Positions 50,739 to 59,672 are shown, numbered from the stretch's first letter. The stretch: 64,000 nt of DNA from Cyclobacteriaceae bacterium (GCA_028285685.1 JANQOR010000032.1:168960-232959), one strand, 5' to 3'. Numbers and translations: made by a program. Notes: a model not told the origin generated them from the letters alone.

Positions 50739-53300
50739 TTGGACAAGAAGATTACGATACAGCAAGAGAAGTACAGTCGTTCCTGGCCGCTTAGAATGGC
50801 ATGGCGTGACAGCCGAAAAAGTCGTGGCAAACTAATGCTGTTTATTGCTTCCATTTCCTTGGGTATCGCAGCTCTGGTTGGCATCACCTCCTTTCGGGAA
50901 AACCTCATGGATGAGATCGATGATCAAGCCAGGAGCCTGCTTGGCGCCGACTTTTCTGTAGATGACAGAACTCCCTTACCTGATAGTCTTTTTAACAAGT
51001 TCGCTAAATTTAGCTCACTCCAATCCAAGGAAACATCTTTCTCTTCTATGGTGCTCTTTCCCAGTACAGGTGGGACAAGGCTTGTTCAGGTAAGAGCCTT
51101 GGAGGGCGACTATCCATACTATGGAAGCATAGAAACTGATCCACCCGAAGCATCAAAAGCCTTTAGGCAGAGTCAATCTGCCATTGTGGATGAGAAATTG
51201 CTTTTGCAGTACAATGCTGAATTGGGTGATTCTGTGCGAGTTGGGAATCTGGCTTTTGAAATTGTGGGAGAAGTAAAAAAAATACCCGGACAGTCTGATG
51301 TTGGAACCTCTGTGGCGCCGGTTGTTTACATTCCACGTCAATTCCTGGAGGAAACTGGCCTGATCAAAAAAGGCAGCAGAATTAGATACACCACCTATTT
51401 TCAGTTTGATCCTGAAGCAGATACCACGGGTCAGTGGTCCAATACCGTTGAGCAATCGGAAAGCTTGGGGTACGATGTTGATACGATAGAAGAAAAAAAG
51501 GACGATACGGGACGGGCGTTTAGAGACCTTTCCTCCTTTCTGGAGTTGATTGCCTTTACCGCATTGTTGCTTGGCTGTCTGGGTGTAGCGAGCTCTATTT
51601 ATGTTTATGTAAAGAGTAAGGTGCCGTCTGTGGCCGTCCTTAGATGTTTGGGAATGAAGGCAAGCCAGGCGATAAGTATCTACCTTATCCAGGTGGCGAT
51701 CTTTGGCCTGATAGGCTCAGTGATTGGTTGCATTATCGGTGTTGTAATCCACTTGTATTTGCCGGAGATCACCAAAGCCTTTATTCCAATTGATATCACC
51801 CCAGTGATTTATTGGCCGGCCATTTATGTCGGTGTCCTTCTTGGCATTATTATCTCGGTTTTATTCGGCTTGCTTTCTCTTGTTGGATTAAGAAAAGTAT
51901 CGCCACTCTCTGCCATACGATCTGGGTTTGAATCGACGAAAATAAAATGGGACAAACTCGTCGGTTTAATTGGATTGACGGTCGTTTTTTTCATCTACCT
52001 GGCTCTTTGGTGGCAGCTGAGCGACGCCTTTTTTGCCTTGGTCTACACGGGTATCCTGATTGGATCAATTCTGCTACTATTTGGAATTGGCAAGGCACTG
52101 AGTTGGGGAATGAAGCGTGTACTCCCAAGCTCTTTATCTTTTGTTTGGCGTCAAGGGATGTCCAATCTTTATCGGCCTAACAATCAGACGGTCGTACTTG
52201 TAACCACTCTTGGGCTTAGCACAGCACTTCTTGCCATGCTTTACTTTATGCAGGATCTACTGGTACAACGTGTATCAATGGCCGGTGAAAATGAGCGGCC
52301 AAATACAGTCTTGTTTGATATCCAGAGTAGTCAAAAGGAAGAGCTAAGGCAAATGACCCAAGATTTTGATTTGCCGGTAATGCAAGACGTACCCGTGGTT
52401 ACCATGCGGCTCCTGGAGGTAAATGGGAAAAATAAAAATGAAGCATGGAATGACTCCACCGAAAGAGTTCCCGGATGGGCGTTTAACAGGGAATACCGGG
52501 TCACTTATCGCGACTCGCTGATCACCTCTGAAACGTTGGTCAAAGGAAATTGGAACGGTCAGGTAAGTAATCCCGCGGATAGTATTTTTATTTCTCTCTC
52601 CGAGGGATATGCGGAAAACATGAATGTGGATATTGGGGATGAACTTCTTTTTAACGTTCAGGGCGCTTTGGTAAAAACATATGTCGGAAGTCTGCGCGAC
52701 ATAGACTGGCGACGGGTTCAAACAAATTTTCTTGTCCTATTCCCGGAAGGGGTGCTGGAAAGGGCTCCACAATTTCACGTGTTGATCACCAGGATAAACA
52801 GAACGGACGTCTCAGCTCGCTTTCAACAAGCGGTAGTAAGGCAGTTTCCCAACGTTTCAATTATTGACCTCGAATTGATTCTAAAAACACTAGAGGAGGT
52901 GCTTGGAAAGGTTGCTTTTGTGATTCAATTTATGGGGCTGTTCAGTATTGGTACTGGCCTGGTGGTAATGATTAGTGCCATCATTCTAAGCCGATTTCAA
53001 CGGATGCAGGAAAATGTGTTGCTAAGAACGCTGGGAGCTGCGAAGAATCAACTGTGGAAGATCATTGCTGCTGAATATTTTTTCCTGGGAGGACTCGGGG
53101 CAATTGCTGGCCTGGCATTAGCCATGCTTTTCACAAGTCTACTTGGGACATTCGTTTTCGAGTTCACGTTCATCCCAAATTTCTTACAGGTGATTGCAAT
53201 ATTTCTTGTGGTGACTATCTCCAGTGTGTTAGTTGGACTATTCAATAGTCGTAATATCATTCGTCATTCGCCACTAGAGGTATTGCGAAATGAGCTATAG
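50739..53300 (+). CDS. FtsX-type ABC permease (YbbP-like), 853 aa
   Basis: The start is TTG (50739), 9 bp after the ATPase stop; no ATG lies between it and the first helix. The protein opens with LRMAWRDSRKSRGKLMLFIA, the cytoplasmic and first-helix pattern of YbbP-like permeases. It has a periplasmic domain, then two blocks of membrane helices (about residues 265-500 and 730-840) and ends HSPLEVLRNEL. With the YbbA-like ATPase it is expected to act in export or envelope lipid or lipoprotein handling; YbbAP is linked to an SGNH esterase in other bacteria, and an SGNH gene lies about 2 kb downstream. Confidence 0.92.
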   Translation: MDKKITIQQEKYSRSWPLRMAWRDSRKSRGKLMLFIASISLGIAALVGITSFRENLMDEIDDQARSLLGADFSVDDRTPLPDSLFNKFAKFSSLQSKETSFSSMVLFPSTGGTRLVQVRALEGDYPYYGSIETDPPEASKAFRQSQSAIVDEKLLLQYNAELGDSVRVGNLAFEIVGEVKKIPGQSDVGTSVAPVVYIPRQFLEETGLIKKGSRIRYTTYFQFDPEADTTGQWSNTVEQSESLGYDVDTIEEKKDDTGRAFRDLSSFLELIAFTALLLGCLGVASSIYVYVKSKVPSVAVLRCLGMKASQAISIYLIQVAIFGLIGSVIGCIIGVVIHLYLPEITKAFIPIDITPVIYWPAIYVGVLLGIIISVLFGLLSLVGLRKVSPLSAIRSGFESTKIKWDKLVGLIGLTVVFFIYLALWWQLSDAFFALVYTGILIGSILLLFGIGKALSWGMKRVLPSSLSFVWRQGMSNLYRPNNQTVVLVTTLGLSTALLAMLYFMQDLLVQRVSMAGENERPNTVLFDIQSSQKEELRQMTQDFDLPVMQDVPVVTMRLLEVNGKNKNEAWNDSTERVPGWAFNREYRVTYRDSLITSETLVKGNWNGQVSNPADSIFISLSEGYAENMNVDIGDELLFNVQGALVKTYVGSLRDIDWRRVQTNFLVLFPEGVLERAPQFHVLITRINRTDVSARFQQAVVRQFPNVSIIDLELILKTLEEVLGKVAFVIQFMGLFSIGTGLVVMISAIILSRFQRMQENVLLRTLGAAKNQLWKIIAAEYFFLGGLGAIAGLALAMLFTSLLGTFVFEFTFIPNFLQVIAIFLVVTISSVLVGLFNSRNIIRHSPLEVLRNEL

Positions 53301-53372
53301 GAAAAAAGAACATGTCCAAAGCTATGTATGAAGAGAAGAATACACGCAACTAAGAACATGTTCGGGTCAATT

Positions 53373-54602
53373 TTAGATTAGTGGGATTTTGATGAAGAAA
53401 GGCTTCTCGAGAGGAAATTCAGATATGATATCCTGCTCATCCTTAACTTGATACTTCAGTACCTCTATTAACAACATCCCCCCCTTCAAATCTGAATTTT
53501 TTTGTAAAATTTTTGTAAGGGCTATTCTATCTCCTGCCTTGGCTGTTCCTATACCATAGCCATCGACTACCAACGTTATATTGGTTTCGGAAACCCTGAA
53601 TTTTACCTCAGACTGATCATTACCCGTTGCTGTAACGAACAAACGTTCAGTAGTAGTTGGGATTCCTTTTTCCAGGTCGACCTCTCCAGCATCGTAGAAT
53701 ACTTTGAAATCCGGATGATTAGAACCCAATTGTCCATTTGCATTGAGTGGAAGAAATGATATTGCCACAGCCACGAGGACCCCAAGTAGGGTAAATGTAG
53801 CTATGCGGAAATAGCTGTACTTCGAATTGATTTTTTGTTTTTCCATCATTTTAAATCTGTTTTTTAAACTTGTTTTAATACTTAGATAGTTGACTGACCG
53901 GAACGAAACACCAGTCCGTGCTTTGAAAAGCATGTCTTGATAATCTGCTGACTCAATTCCGCTCTTAAGAACATGGTGATCAGCTTGATATTCGTGGTCA
54001 GCCCTAATGTTCTTTCGAAAAAGCCATGCTATTGGATTGAACCAGTGGATGATGGTAAGTATCTCCAGGATCAGGGTATCGACAGAGTGAAGCTGTCTTC
54101 GATGTAATTGCTCATGCAAAATAATGGGATCAACATCGGTCGAATCCAGATCTTTCTTACTGATAAATAAGAGGTTGAAGAAGGTGAAGGGTGATATCGC
54201 TTGATCGGAAGAGACGACTGTAAATCCCCAACGAGAAAATTTGGGAGATTTAAAATAGATCCTTGCTAACTGACTCAATCCTGTCAAAGTACGAATCGAA
54301 AACAACCCTGCTCCAATGAAATAGATCAGTAGGTAAATGCTATATGATTCCTTTGGGAGGACATCGGTAATACTTTGCTGAATGAGAGTAGTACCTTTCT
54401 CTATTGCAGGAAGTGAAATGGCGACTGTTTTCTCGGGGAGAAACTCGTAAGGAAGTAGTAGAAATGTTGTTGAAAGCACAATACACAGTAGACCGATGAT
54501 TCTGCGTACTTGATAGTTCGACTCACTTCCTGCAATAAGTCGGTACACGAAATAGAGGACAGTCAGACATAAGGTTGATTTCAATAGATAGATTTCCATC
54601 AC
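53373..54602 (-). CDS. M56 (BlaR1/MecR1-like) membrane metallopeptidase, 409 aa
   Basis: Membrane helices near residues 5-22, 35-52 and 88-105 surround the zinc motif HEQLH (163-167), followed by HWFNPIAWLFRKN, typical of BlaR1-type peptidases. A further helix (about 262-282) leads to a C-terminal periplasmic beta domain of about 120 residues; there is no penicillin-binding sensor domain. It would cleave the BlaI-like repressor encoded just upstream, with a 4-bp gene overlap. Confidence 0.92.
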   Translation of the reverse strand: MMEIYLLKSTLCLTVLYFVYRLIAGSESNYQVRRIIGLLCIVLSTTFLLLPYEFLPEKTVAISLPAIEKGTTLIQQSITDVLPKESYSIYLLIYFIGAGLFSIRTLTGLSQLARIYFKSPKFSRWGFTVVSSDQAISPFTFFNLLFISKKDLDSTDVDPIILHEQLHRRQLHSVDTLILEILTIIHWFNPIAWLFRKNIRADHEYQADHHVLKSGIESADYQDMLFKARTGVSFRSVNYLSIKTSLKNRFKMMEKQKINSKYSYFRIATFTLLGVLVAVAISFLPLNANGQLGSNHPDFKVFYDAGEVDLEKGIPTTTERLFVTATGNDQSEVKFRVSETNITLVVDGYGIGTAKAGDRIALTKILQKNSDLKGGMLLIEVLKYQVKDEQDIISEFPLEKPFFIKIPLI

Positions 54603-54979
54603 TTAGTTTTTTTATTCTTGATTTGATTCTTAAGATGACTAATTAACTCTTCCATTTCTTCAGTTGTCAATTCATCACTCTTACTGAAGTGCGAAACCAA
54701 ATTTTTAAAGGAGCTTGAAAAGTATTTGTTTAGGAACGTCTTAAAGAACCTTGTTGAGTATTCCTCCTGATCGATTAATGGGAAATATTCATACGAATTT
54801 GCGATCGGCTTTCTGCCAACAAATCCTTTCTTTTCGAGGATTTTTATGATTGTTGCAACAGTTGTGTAAGCAGGTTTTGGATCATTGTATTCGTTCACCA
54901 CATCACGGATCATACCGCCATTGATTGACCACAGGATCTTCATTGCTTTTTCTTCTGCTTTGGTTAGTTCTAATTCCAC
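54599..54979 (-). CDS. BlaI/MecI/CopY-family transcriptional repressor, 126 aa
   Basis: The winged helix contains LTKAEEKAMKILWSINGGMI and AYTTVATIIKILEKKGFVGR; the C-terminal dimerisation helices follow, with a Lys-rich end. BlaI-type repressors bind palindromes in their own promoter and are cleaved by the partner M56 protease. Two such palindromes lie at 55004-55040, 24 bp upstream. Confidence 0.93.
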   Translation of the reverse strand: MELELTKAEEKAMKILWSINGGMIRDVVNEYNDPKPAYTTVATIIKILEKKGFVGRKPIANSYEYFPLIDQEEYSTRFFKTFLNKYFSSSFKNLVSHFSKSDELTTEEMEELISHLKNQIKNKKTK

Positions 54980-55003
54980 TTGGATTGTGTTTTACGACAA
55001 AAC

Positions 55004-55040
55004 TACTAAAAGGTTAGTAAATCTACTAAAAAATTAGTAG
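55004..55040. promoter_or_regulatory. Tandem BlaI-type operators in the divergent blaI/SGNH promoter
   Basis: TACTAAAAGGTTAGTA (55004-55019) and CTACTAAAAAATTAGTAG (55023-55040) are perfect-arm palindromes sharing ACTAA-N4-TTAGT. Their centres are exactly 20 bp apart, two helical turns. They lie between blaI and the divergent SGNH gene and could control both. Confidence 0.75.
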
Positions 55041-55122
55041 AAAATCATTTCTTCTTCTTAATGATACGTGAATTCATACGATCTCATGTTATTTTACAAA
55101 GGCAAAAAATCGTGATAAGGTG

Positions 55123-55821
55123 ATGAAATTCAGTATTTTGGACTTGACTAACGTCATCGTTGTAGGCGTATTATTTTATGGTTGTACAACATCAGGAGAA
55201 CAGACGAATGATGCGGCTCAGAGGGGAGCTTCAGAAGTGAAAGCTGAAGCAGTGGAAGAAAAAAAGACCATCCTCTTCTTTGGCAACAGCATTACAGCCG
55301 GCTATCAATTGGATATGGATGAGGCGTTTCCTGCGCTTATTCAAGACCGATTGGATTCACTTGGGTATAGGTATCAGGTAATCAATGCCGGACTAAGCGG
55401 TGAAACAACTGCTGGCGGGAAAGCCAGGATCGATTGGGTGTTGAATACGATTCCAGACATATTTGTTTTGGAGCTTGGGGCAAATGACGGTCTTAGAGGT
55501 CTTCCCTTAGAAGAGAGCAGAAAGAACTTGCAGGACATTATTGATGCAGTTAAAGCTGCTAACCCGGATGTCAGAATTGTTCTGGCAGGAATGCAAGTGC
55601 CTCCAAACCTTGGCCAGGACTACACGAGTGCATTTCAACAGATCTTTCCTGACTTGGCGAGAAAGAATAACGCCGGTTTAATACCATTCATTCTTGAAGG
55701 CGTCGCTGGAGATCCTGAGTTGAACCTGGACGACGGAATACATCCAACACCTGCGGGGCATGCAATTGTATCTGAAACTGTTTGGACATTCATCGAACCA
55801 CTGTTGGAAAAAGCATCCTAG
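55123..55821 (+). CDS. SGNH-hydrolase (arylesterase/TesA-like) lipoprotein
   Basis: The ATG at 55123 is preferred to a GTG three bases upstream. A lipoprotein signal ends at FYGC (Cys21). SGNH blocks are clear: block I FFGNSITAG with Ser56, block III ELGANDGLRG, and block V DGIHPTPAGH with the catalytic Asp and His. TesA-like enzymes hydrolyse acyl or aryl esters; here it is membrane-tethered outside the cytoplasm. It is divergent from blaI across the operator pair. Confidence 0.9.
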   Translation: MKFSILDLTNVIVVGVLFYGCTTSGEQTNDAAQRGASEVKAEAVEEKKTILFFGNSITAGYQLDMDEAFPALIQDRLDSLGYRYQVINAGLSGETTAGGKARIDWVLNTIPDIFVLELGANDGLRGLPLEESRKNLQDIIDAVKAANPDVRIVLAGMQVPPNLGQDYTSAFQQIFPDLARKNNAGLIPFILEGVAGDPELNLDDGIHPTPAGHAIVSETVWTFIEPLLEKAS

Positions 55822-55893
55822 TCGCATTCAGAATTGAGATTCAACCAAGAACCTATTTTCATTTCCGATTGTTGGAAAACAAACCAATGAGAA

Positions 55894-56607
55894 ATGGCAA
55901 ACTACTGTGATCCTGAGACCGGTATCTGTACACCTTCTAGCCTTCGGGAATTAAAAGCTATCGGTGCAAATGAAATTGCTGATAGACAGGAGATTATCTA
56001 CGTAGGTGATCCAATGTGTTCCTGGTGTTGGGGAATTTCACCAGCCTTGATCAAACTTAGAGATCATTTTATACCTGAAAAAATAGCTTTTCGAGTTGTA
56101 GCTGGTGGATTGAGGCCAGGAGGAGGTGAGGCCTGGAACGAAGAAATGAAGAATTTTCTCCGCCATCATTGGGAGCAGGTGAATGCGGCCAGTGGTCAGC
56201 CTTTCGGGTACGATCTTATGGAACGGGAAGAGTTCAATTACGATACAGAACCGGCGTGTAGAGCAGTTGTGGCAGCACGCCCACTAGTGAAGGAGAAGGA
56301 AATGGAATTCTTCGAGGCAGTTCAGCGGAAGTTTTACGTTGACTCGCAAGACCCAGGCGAATCGCCCTTTTACGAAAGTATCTGTGAGGAGTTTAATGTA
56401 AGTTTCGAAGAGTTTATCTCACGATTTGATGGTGACGAAGCTCGAAAAGAAACGATGGAGGAATTTCAGCTAAACAGAAGATGGGGCGTGAGCGGCTATC
56501 CGACGATCATTCTTTTAAATAACGACAAGCTTCACATGATTGCTCATGGATATGCAAGTTTCGATCAGATGAGGGAGCGGGTGGAACATTGGCTAAAGAC
56601 GGCTTGA
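55894..56607 (+). CDS. DsbA-family (FrnE-like) thioredoxin-fold protein, 237 aa
   Basis: There is no signal peptide. The active-site motif CSWC is at residues 42-45 in VGDPMCSWCWGISPAL, and the cis-proline loop is GVSGYPTIIL near 205. FrnE-like proteins are cytosolic disulfide isomerases or oxidoreductases. An extra N-terminal pair, CDPETGIC (C5, C12), is outside the usual domain. The gene end overlaps the convergent membrane-protein gene by 15 bp. Confidence 0.88.
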   Translation: MANYCDPETGICTPSSLRELKAIGANEIADRQEIIYVGDPMCSWCWGISPALIKLRDHFIPEKIAFRVVAGGLRPGGGEAWNEEMKNFLRHHWEQVNAASGQPFGYDLMEREEFNYDTEPACRAVVAARPLVKEKEMEFFEAVQRKFYVDSQDPGESPFYESICEEFNVSFEEFISRFDGDEARKETMEEFQLNRRWGVSGYPTIILLNNDKLHMIAHGYASFDQMRERVEHWLKTA

Positions 56608-57123
56608 GTCTGTGGCATCATCTTCGAGACCTATCTTCACCATCTTTTTAGAGAAGTTCCTGGCATTGAAAATTAGCAGAATCCCAATTCCTACCTTGAA
56701 GATAAGAAAGTAAAATCCTGGGTCAGTGCTAGAGCTTCGAGTAAGTGCTAAATCGCCTCTGTCTTGATAGTAAATTTCCTGAACGACCATATCTAAAAAA
56801 GGCGGAACTGCGTTCACGAACAAAAGAATTGCAATTACAGAGAGGCACACTTCTAGCAAATCAGTTTTATTAAGTGGAATGGTTAAAAGTTCACTCTCTC
56901 GTGTGCCCTTATTAAATATCTGATTAAGGATTACATGTGTCCTAAAGACGGAAACATATGCAATTACCACTTTTACCAAAATGGAGATTAAGTCATGCAG
57001 AATGAACCTTAGTTCACTAGGGAAGTAAAAGAGCGAATAACTAACAAAATCTGAAATTGCGGTGAACCCAAAGTATATACCCAAGATCCTGATCGCCAAC
57101 TCATAAACATCGATCTTTCTCAT
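56593..57123 (-). CDS. Membrane protein of unknown function, 176 aa
   Basis: Four hydrophobic segments are visible, near residues 10-30, 42-62, 90-112 and 140-156. No family is recognised. It overlaps the 3' end of the DsbA-like gene by 15 bp on the opposite strand. The codon use looks normal for the window. Confidence 0.72.
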   Translation of the reverse strand: MRKIDVYELAIRILGIYFGFTAISDFVSYSLFYFPSELRFILHDLISILVKVVIAYVSVFRTHVILNQIFNKGTRESELLTIPLNKTDLLEVCLSVIAILLFVNAVPPFLDMVVQEIYYQDRGDLALTRSSSTDPGFYFLIFKVGIGILLIFNARNFSKKMVKIGLEDDATDSSRL

Positions 57124-57197
57124 TTTGGAAATATAGTGGGATTAACTGCCTTTCAGAAGTGATATAGGAAAAGCTTCAAGCGATGATTCCCTACGAG

Positions 57198-57380
57198 CTA
57201 GGAAAGCATTTTAGAGGGGAACAAAAAGAGTGCTCTGATAAACTTCAATAGGCCTTCTACCGCGAAACCAAGAATTCTAAAAGGTAGAGTTATAAGCCAG
57301 ATAAATGGAAATAAGATTAATACAAGAAGAGCGATAGGCCAGCAGATAACAAGTAAGATTAACCAGAGGAGTATTTTCAT
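57198..57380 (-). CDS. Small hydrophobic membrane protein, 60 aa
   Basis: Almost the whole protein is hydrophobic: MKILLWLILLVICWPIALLV, then a second segment LILFPFIWLITLPFRI, and an amphipathic tail ending LFPSKMLS. It probably forms one or two membrane helices. No family is recognised, and no partner gene is evident: it lies 75 bp downstream of another membrane-protein gene on the same strand. Confidence 0.6.
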   Translation of the reverse strand: MKILLWLILLVICWPIALLVLILFPFIWLITLPFRILGFAVEGLLKFIRALFLFPSKMLS

Positions 57381-57438
57381 GAAATGGTTAAACGTGCTTT
57401 TAAAACATCTGTTCTCTCATTCTGGGAGTTGTGAGAAT

Positions 57439-57870
57439 TTACTCCAACACCTTCGGCCAATTCTTATTAGCCAACTCTATAAATTCCGACTGATTTGCTT
57501 CCCACTTCTTTTTAATTCCCTGGCTATAGTTCAAGTACAACTTTCCATCCACAATTTTCCAGGCCTCAGGACTTACTCTGTACGTATAACCTTGCGAAAC
57601 AGCGTAGGCGCAATATCCACCGAATTGTGGTGCATATGCTTCAGGGTTTTCCTTGAATAAGGCCCGATTTTCTTCGTTCGAGAAGTACCAGGTAGCATCC
57701 ATCCATTCGTGGGAAAATTCCTTAGACCCTGGAGTCGCCTCTCCAATTTTGAAATAGGCCACAGGGTCATATCCTTTGATAGCTCCGCCCTTGGTGGTGA
57801 AGATTTGACTTTTTTGGGCAAAGGCGCAACTTCCAATGAAAAGCATGGCCAGAAGTACTACGTTTTTCAT
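57439..57870 (-). CDS. Secreted YHS-domain protein, 143 aa
   Basis: The ATG at 57868-57870 (MKNVVLLAMLFIGSCAFAQ) begins the signal peptide; the open frame extends 78 bp upstream without support. The YHS-like domain holds GGAIKGYDPVAYFKIGEATP, WYFSNEENRALFKENPEAYA and PQFGGYCAYAVSQGYTYRV. YHS domains often accompany heavy-metal ATPases and bind metal. It is a close paralogue of the next upstream gene, with which it forms a tandem pair. Confidence 0.88.
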   Translation of the reverse strand: MKNVVLLAMLFIGSCAFAQKSQIFTTKGGAIKGYDPVAYFKIGEATPGSKEFSHEWMDATWYFSNEENRALFKENPEAYAPQFGGYCAYAVSQGYTYRVSPEAWKIVDGKLYLNYSQGIKKKWEANQSEFIELANKNWPKVLE

Positions 57871-57953
57871 TATGCCAAAGTAGGTAGAAAAGGAAATAGA
57901 ACTGTCCCACAATGAAACTCTGTTAGACAGTTGTCTTCCAAAGTACATCGAGG

Positions 57954-58397
57954 CTATTCCAAGCCAGCAAGTCCTGGCCAGTTTGATTCAGCACTTTTAA
58001 TGTATCGCTTGATAGATTTTTCCCAATTAACCCGCACACTTTTATTGTAACTCAGATACAGTTTTCCATCCACGATTTTCCACGCCGTGGGATCAACTTT
58101 GGTTGTGTACCCTTTCGCCACCGCATAAGCGCAGTATCCGCCGAATTGTGGCGCATACTTTTCCGGGTCATCCCTGAAGGTGGTCATGTTCTGCTCATTC
58201 GAGAAGTACCAGGTTGCATCCATCCATACCAGCGAATGTTCTTTTGTTCCTTTTGTCGGCTTTTTCTGTGTAAAGTAAGCCACGGGATCATATCCGCTAA
58301 TTGCCCCATCCTTCGTTTGAAAGTAATAACTCTTTTGGCCGTAAGAACTGATCATGATAAAGGCCAAAACCGATGCTAGAAATAGTTTGTTTTTCAT
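57954..58397 (-). CDS. Secreted YHS-domain protein, 147 aa (paralogue)
   Basis: The ATG at 58395-58397 (MKNKLFLASVLAFIMISSYG) starts a signal peptide. The domain repeats the pattern of its neighbour: GAISGYDPVAYFTQKKPTKG, WYFSNEQNMTTFRDDPEKYA and PQFGGYCAYAVAKGYTTKV, then AWKIVDGKLYLSYNKS. The two genes are 83 bp apart on one strand and arose by duplication. Metal or haem binding is possible but not shown. Confidence 0.88.
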   Translation of the reverse strand: MKNKLFLASVLAFIMISSYGQKSYYFQTKDGAISGYDPVAYFTQKKPTKGTKEHSLVWMDATWYFSNEQNMTTFRDDPEKYAPQFGGYCAYAVAKGYTTKVDPTAWKIVDGKLYLSYNKSVRVNWEKSIKRYIKSAESNWPGLAGLE

Positions 58398-58744
58398 TTG
58401 TTGCTGATTGTAAATGAATAAAAATAAGTCTCTGGTGAGCCCACATGGAATCATACGTCCTTCACCTAATTTCTCCTCTGCATACTCAAAACGCGAAGGG
58501 TCGGCTCTTACCCCACCCTTTTAGCAAGATCTGCTGATAATACTACAGCGACCTGGCAAAATTCCCTAAGATAGAAGTGGTTGACTGAATGGATTCGAAC
58601 GACATTCGGCTCCAAAAAAGATGAACTTTATTTTCTAACGAAAAAAGACCAATAAAATTTAGCTGATTGTCTCGAATACACTTGGTCAGACAGTTTAAGA
58701 ATCCAAAAGGTTCGAATTTTTTGAACTTTTAACCATCAAAAACT
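58398..58744. other. Intergenic region upstream of the YHS and sigma genes
   Basis: No credible gene was found in these 347 bases. Apart from weak, unconvincing inverted repeats (AAGGGT/ACCCTT near 58496-58522) nothing is visible. It must hold the YHS promoter (minus) and leads into the ECF-type promoter at 58745. Confidence 0.5.
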
Positions 58745-58775
58745 TGTAACACCTATCAACTCCCTGGGTCCAAGT
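58745..58775 (+). promoter_or_regulatory. ECF-type promoter of the third sigma gene
   Basis: TGTAACACCT (58745-58754), a 10-bp spacer and TGGGTCCAAGT (58765-58775). The same two blocks with the same spacing stand before the next gene (59673-59703). The first block fits a -35 and the GTC-AA part a -10 of ECF promoters. It ends 16 bp before the ATG. Confidence 0.75.
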
Positions 58776-58791
58776 AACAAAGAAGTAGATT

Positions 58792-59667
58792 ATGAATCCA
58801 TTTTCTGAAGAATATCTCTCCGACAACAGCGATCAGCTGCTCATCAAAAAATCGTTGGAAGGTGATAAGGTTGCGCTGGAAAACCTCTTGAAAAAACATC
58901 AACCGTATGTATTCAATATTGCTTGGAAAATGGTTCACAATCCCATTGATGCACAAGACATAACACAGGAAGTGCTTATCAAGGTCACAACGAAGTTGTC
59001 ACAGTTCAAGGGAGAATCATCGTTCAGAACCTGGTTGTACCGGATCGTTGTCAACCACTTTTTGAAAATGAAAAGGCAGTCTAAGGAAGAGTTCATCACA
59101 TCATTTGATGGGTTTGCGGAAGGTTTGGCAAGTCTTGAAGACGTGGAACTTACGGAGCTTGAGAAGGAGGAAAAAGAAGCCGAAATTAGGGAAATAAATC
59201 TGGCATGTATGAGTGGAATGCTCCTTTGCTTCACTCGCGAACAAAGGCTTGTTTACATTCTGGGAGAACTTTTCAATGCCGATCATACGATTGGATCCGA
59301 AATTTTAGGGATAAGCAAAGAGAACTTTCGTGTCCGTCTTTCAAGGGCTCGGAAAGACTTGCTTTCATTCATGAACAATCAGTGCGGATTGGTAAACAAG
59401 GCCAACCCCTGTCGTTGCTACAAGAAAGTCACGACCATGATCAACAACAAGAAGATCGACAGCAAACAGCTCTTATTTAACCGCGAAGAATTTGATTCAT
59501 TTAAGAAATATATTTCCAAAAATGCAGATCAGGCGTTAACGCTTGTGGAAGATAAATATCGAGAGCTTCATGATCGACTGCCCTTCAAGAAGGAATTCGA
59601 CCGAAAAACGTTTCTTGATGAAATCATCAACGATGAGAAGGTTGTTAACCTGTACAATCTAAACTGA
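58792..59667 (+). CDS. ECF-type RNA polymerase sigma factor with C-terminal extension, 291 aa
   Basis: Region 2 (about residues 20-95) has AWKMVHNPIDAQDITQEVLI and FRTWLYRIVVNHFLKMKRQS; region 4 (about 140-197) has FTREQRLVYILGELFNADHT and SEILGISKENFRVRLSRARK. A further 90 residues follow, starting with the cysteine-rich NQCGLVNKANPCRCYKK and then a charged helical tail. No anti-sigma gene is adjacent, so the extension may do the regulating. Its promoter matches that of the next gene, suggesting autoregulation. Confidence 0.92.
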   Translation: MNPFSEEYLSDNSDQLLIKKSLEGDKVALENLLKKHQPYVFNIAWKMVHNPIDAQDITQEVLIKVTTKLSQFKGESSFRTWLYRIVVNHFLKMKRQSKEEFITSFDGFAEGLASLEDVELTELEKEEKEAEIREINLACMSGMLLCFTREQRLVYILGELFNADHTIGSEILGISKENFRVRLSRARKDLLSFMNNQCGLVNKANPCRCYKKVTTMINNKKIDSKQLLFNREEFDSFKKYISKNADQALTLVEDKYRELHDRLPFKKEFDRKTFLDEIINDEKVVNLYNLN

Positions 59668-59672
59668 CAACC

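Noticed and set aside
53309-53363. Two copies of GAACATGT around the end of the YbbP-like permease gene
   Set aside because: Only eight bases are shared and the second is self-complementary by chance composition; no convincing hairpin or T-run for a terminator.
58496-58522. AAGGGT/ACCCTT inverted repeat upstream of the YHS pair
   Set aside because: Six-bp arms over a 13-nt loop are within chance expectation, and no gene end or promoter box lines up with it.
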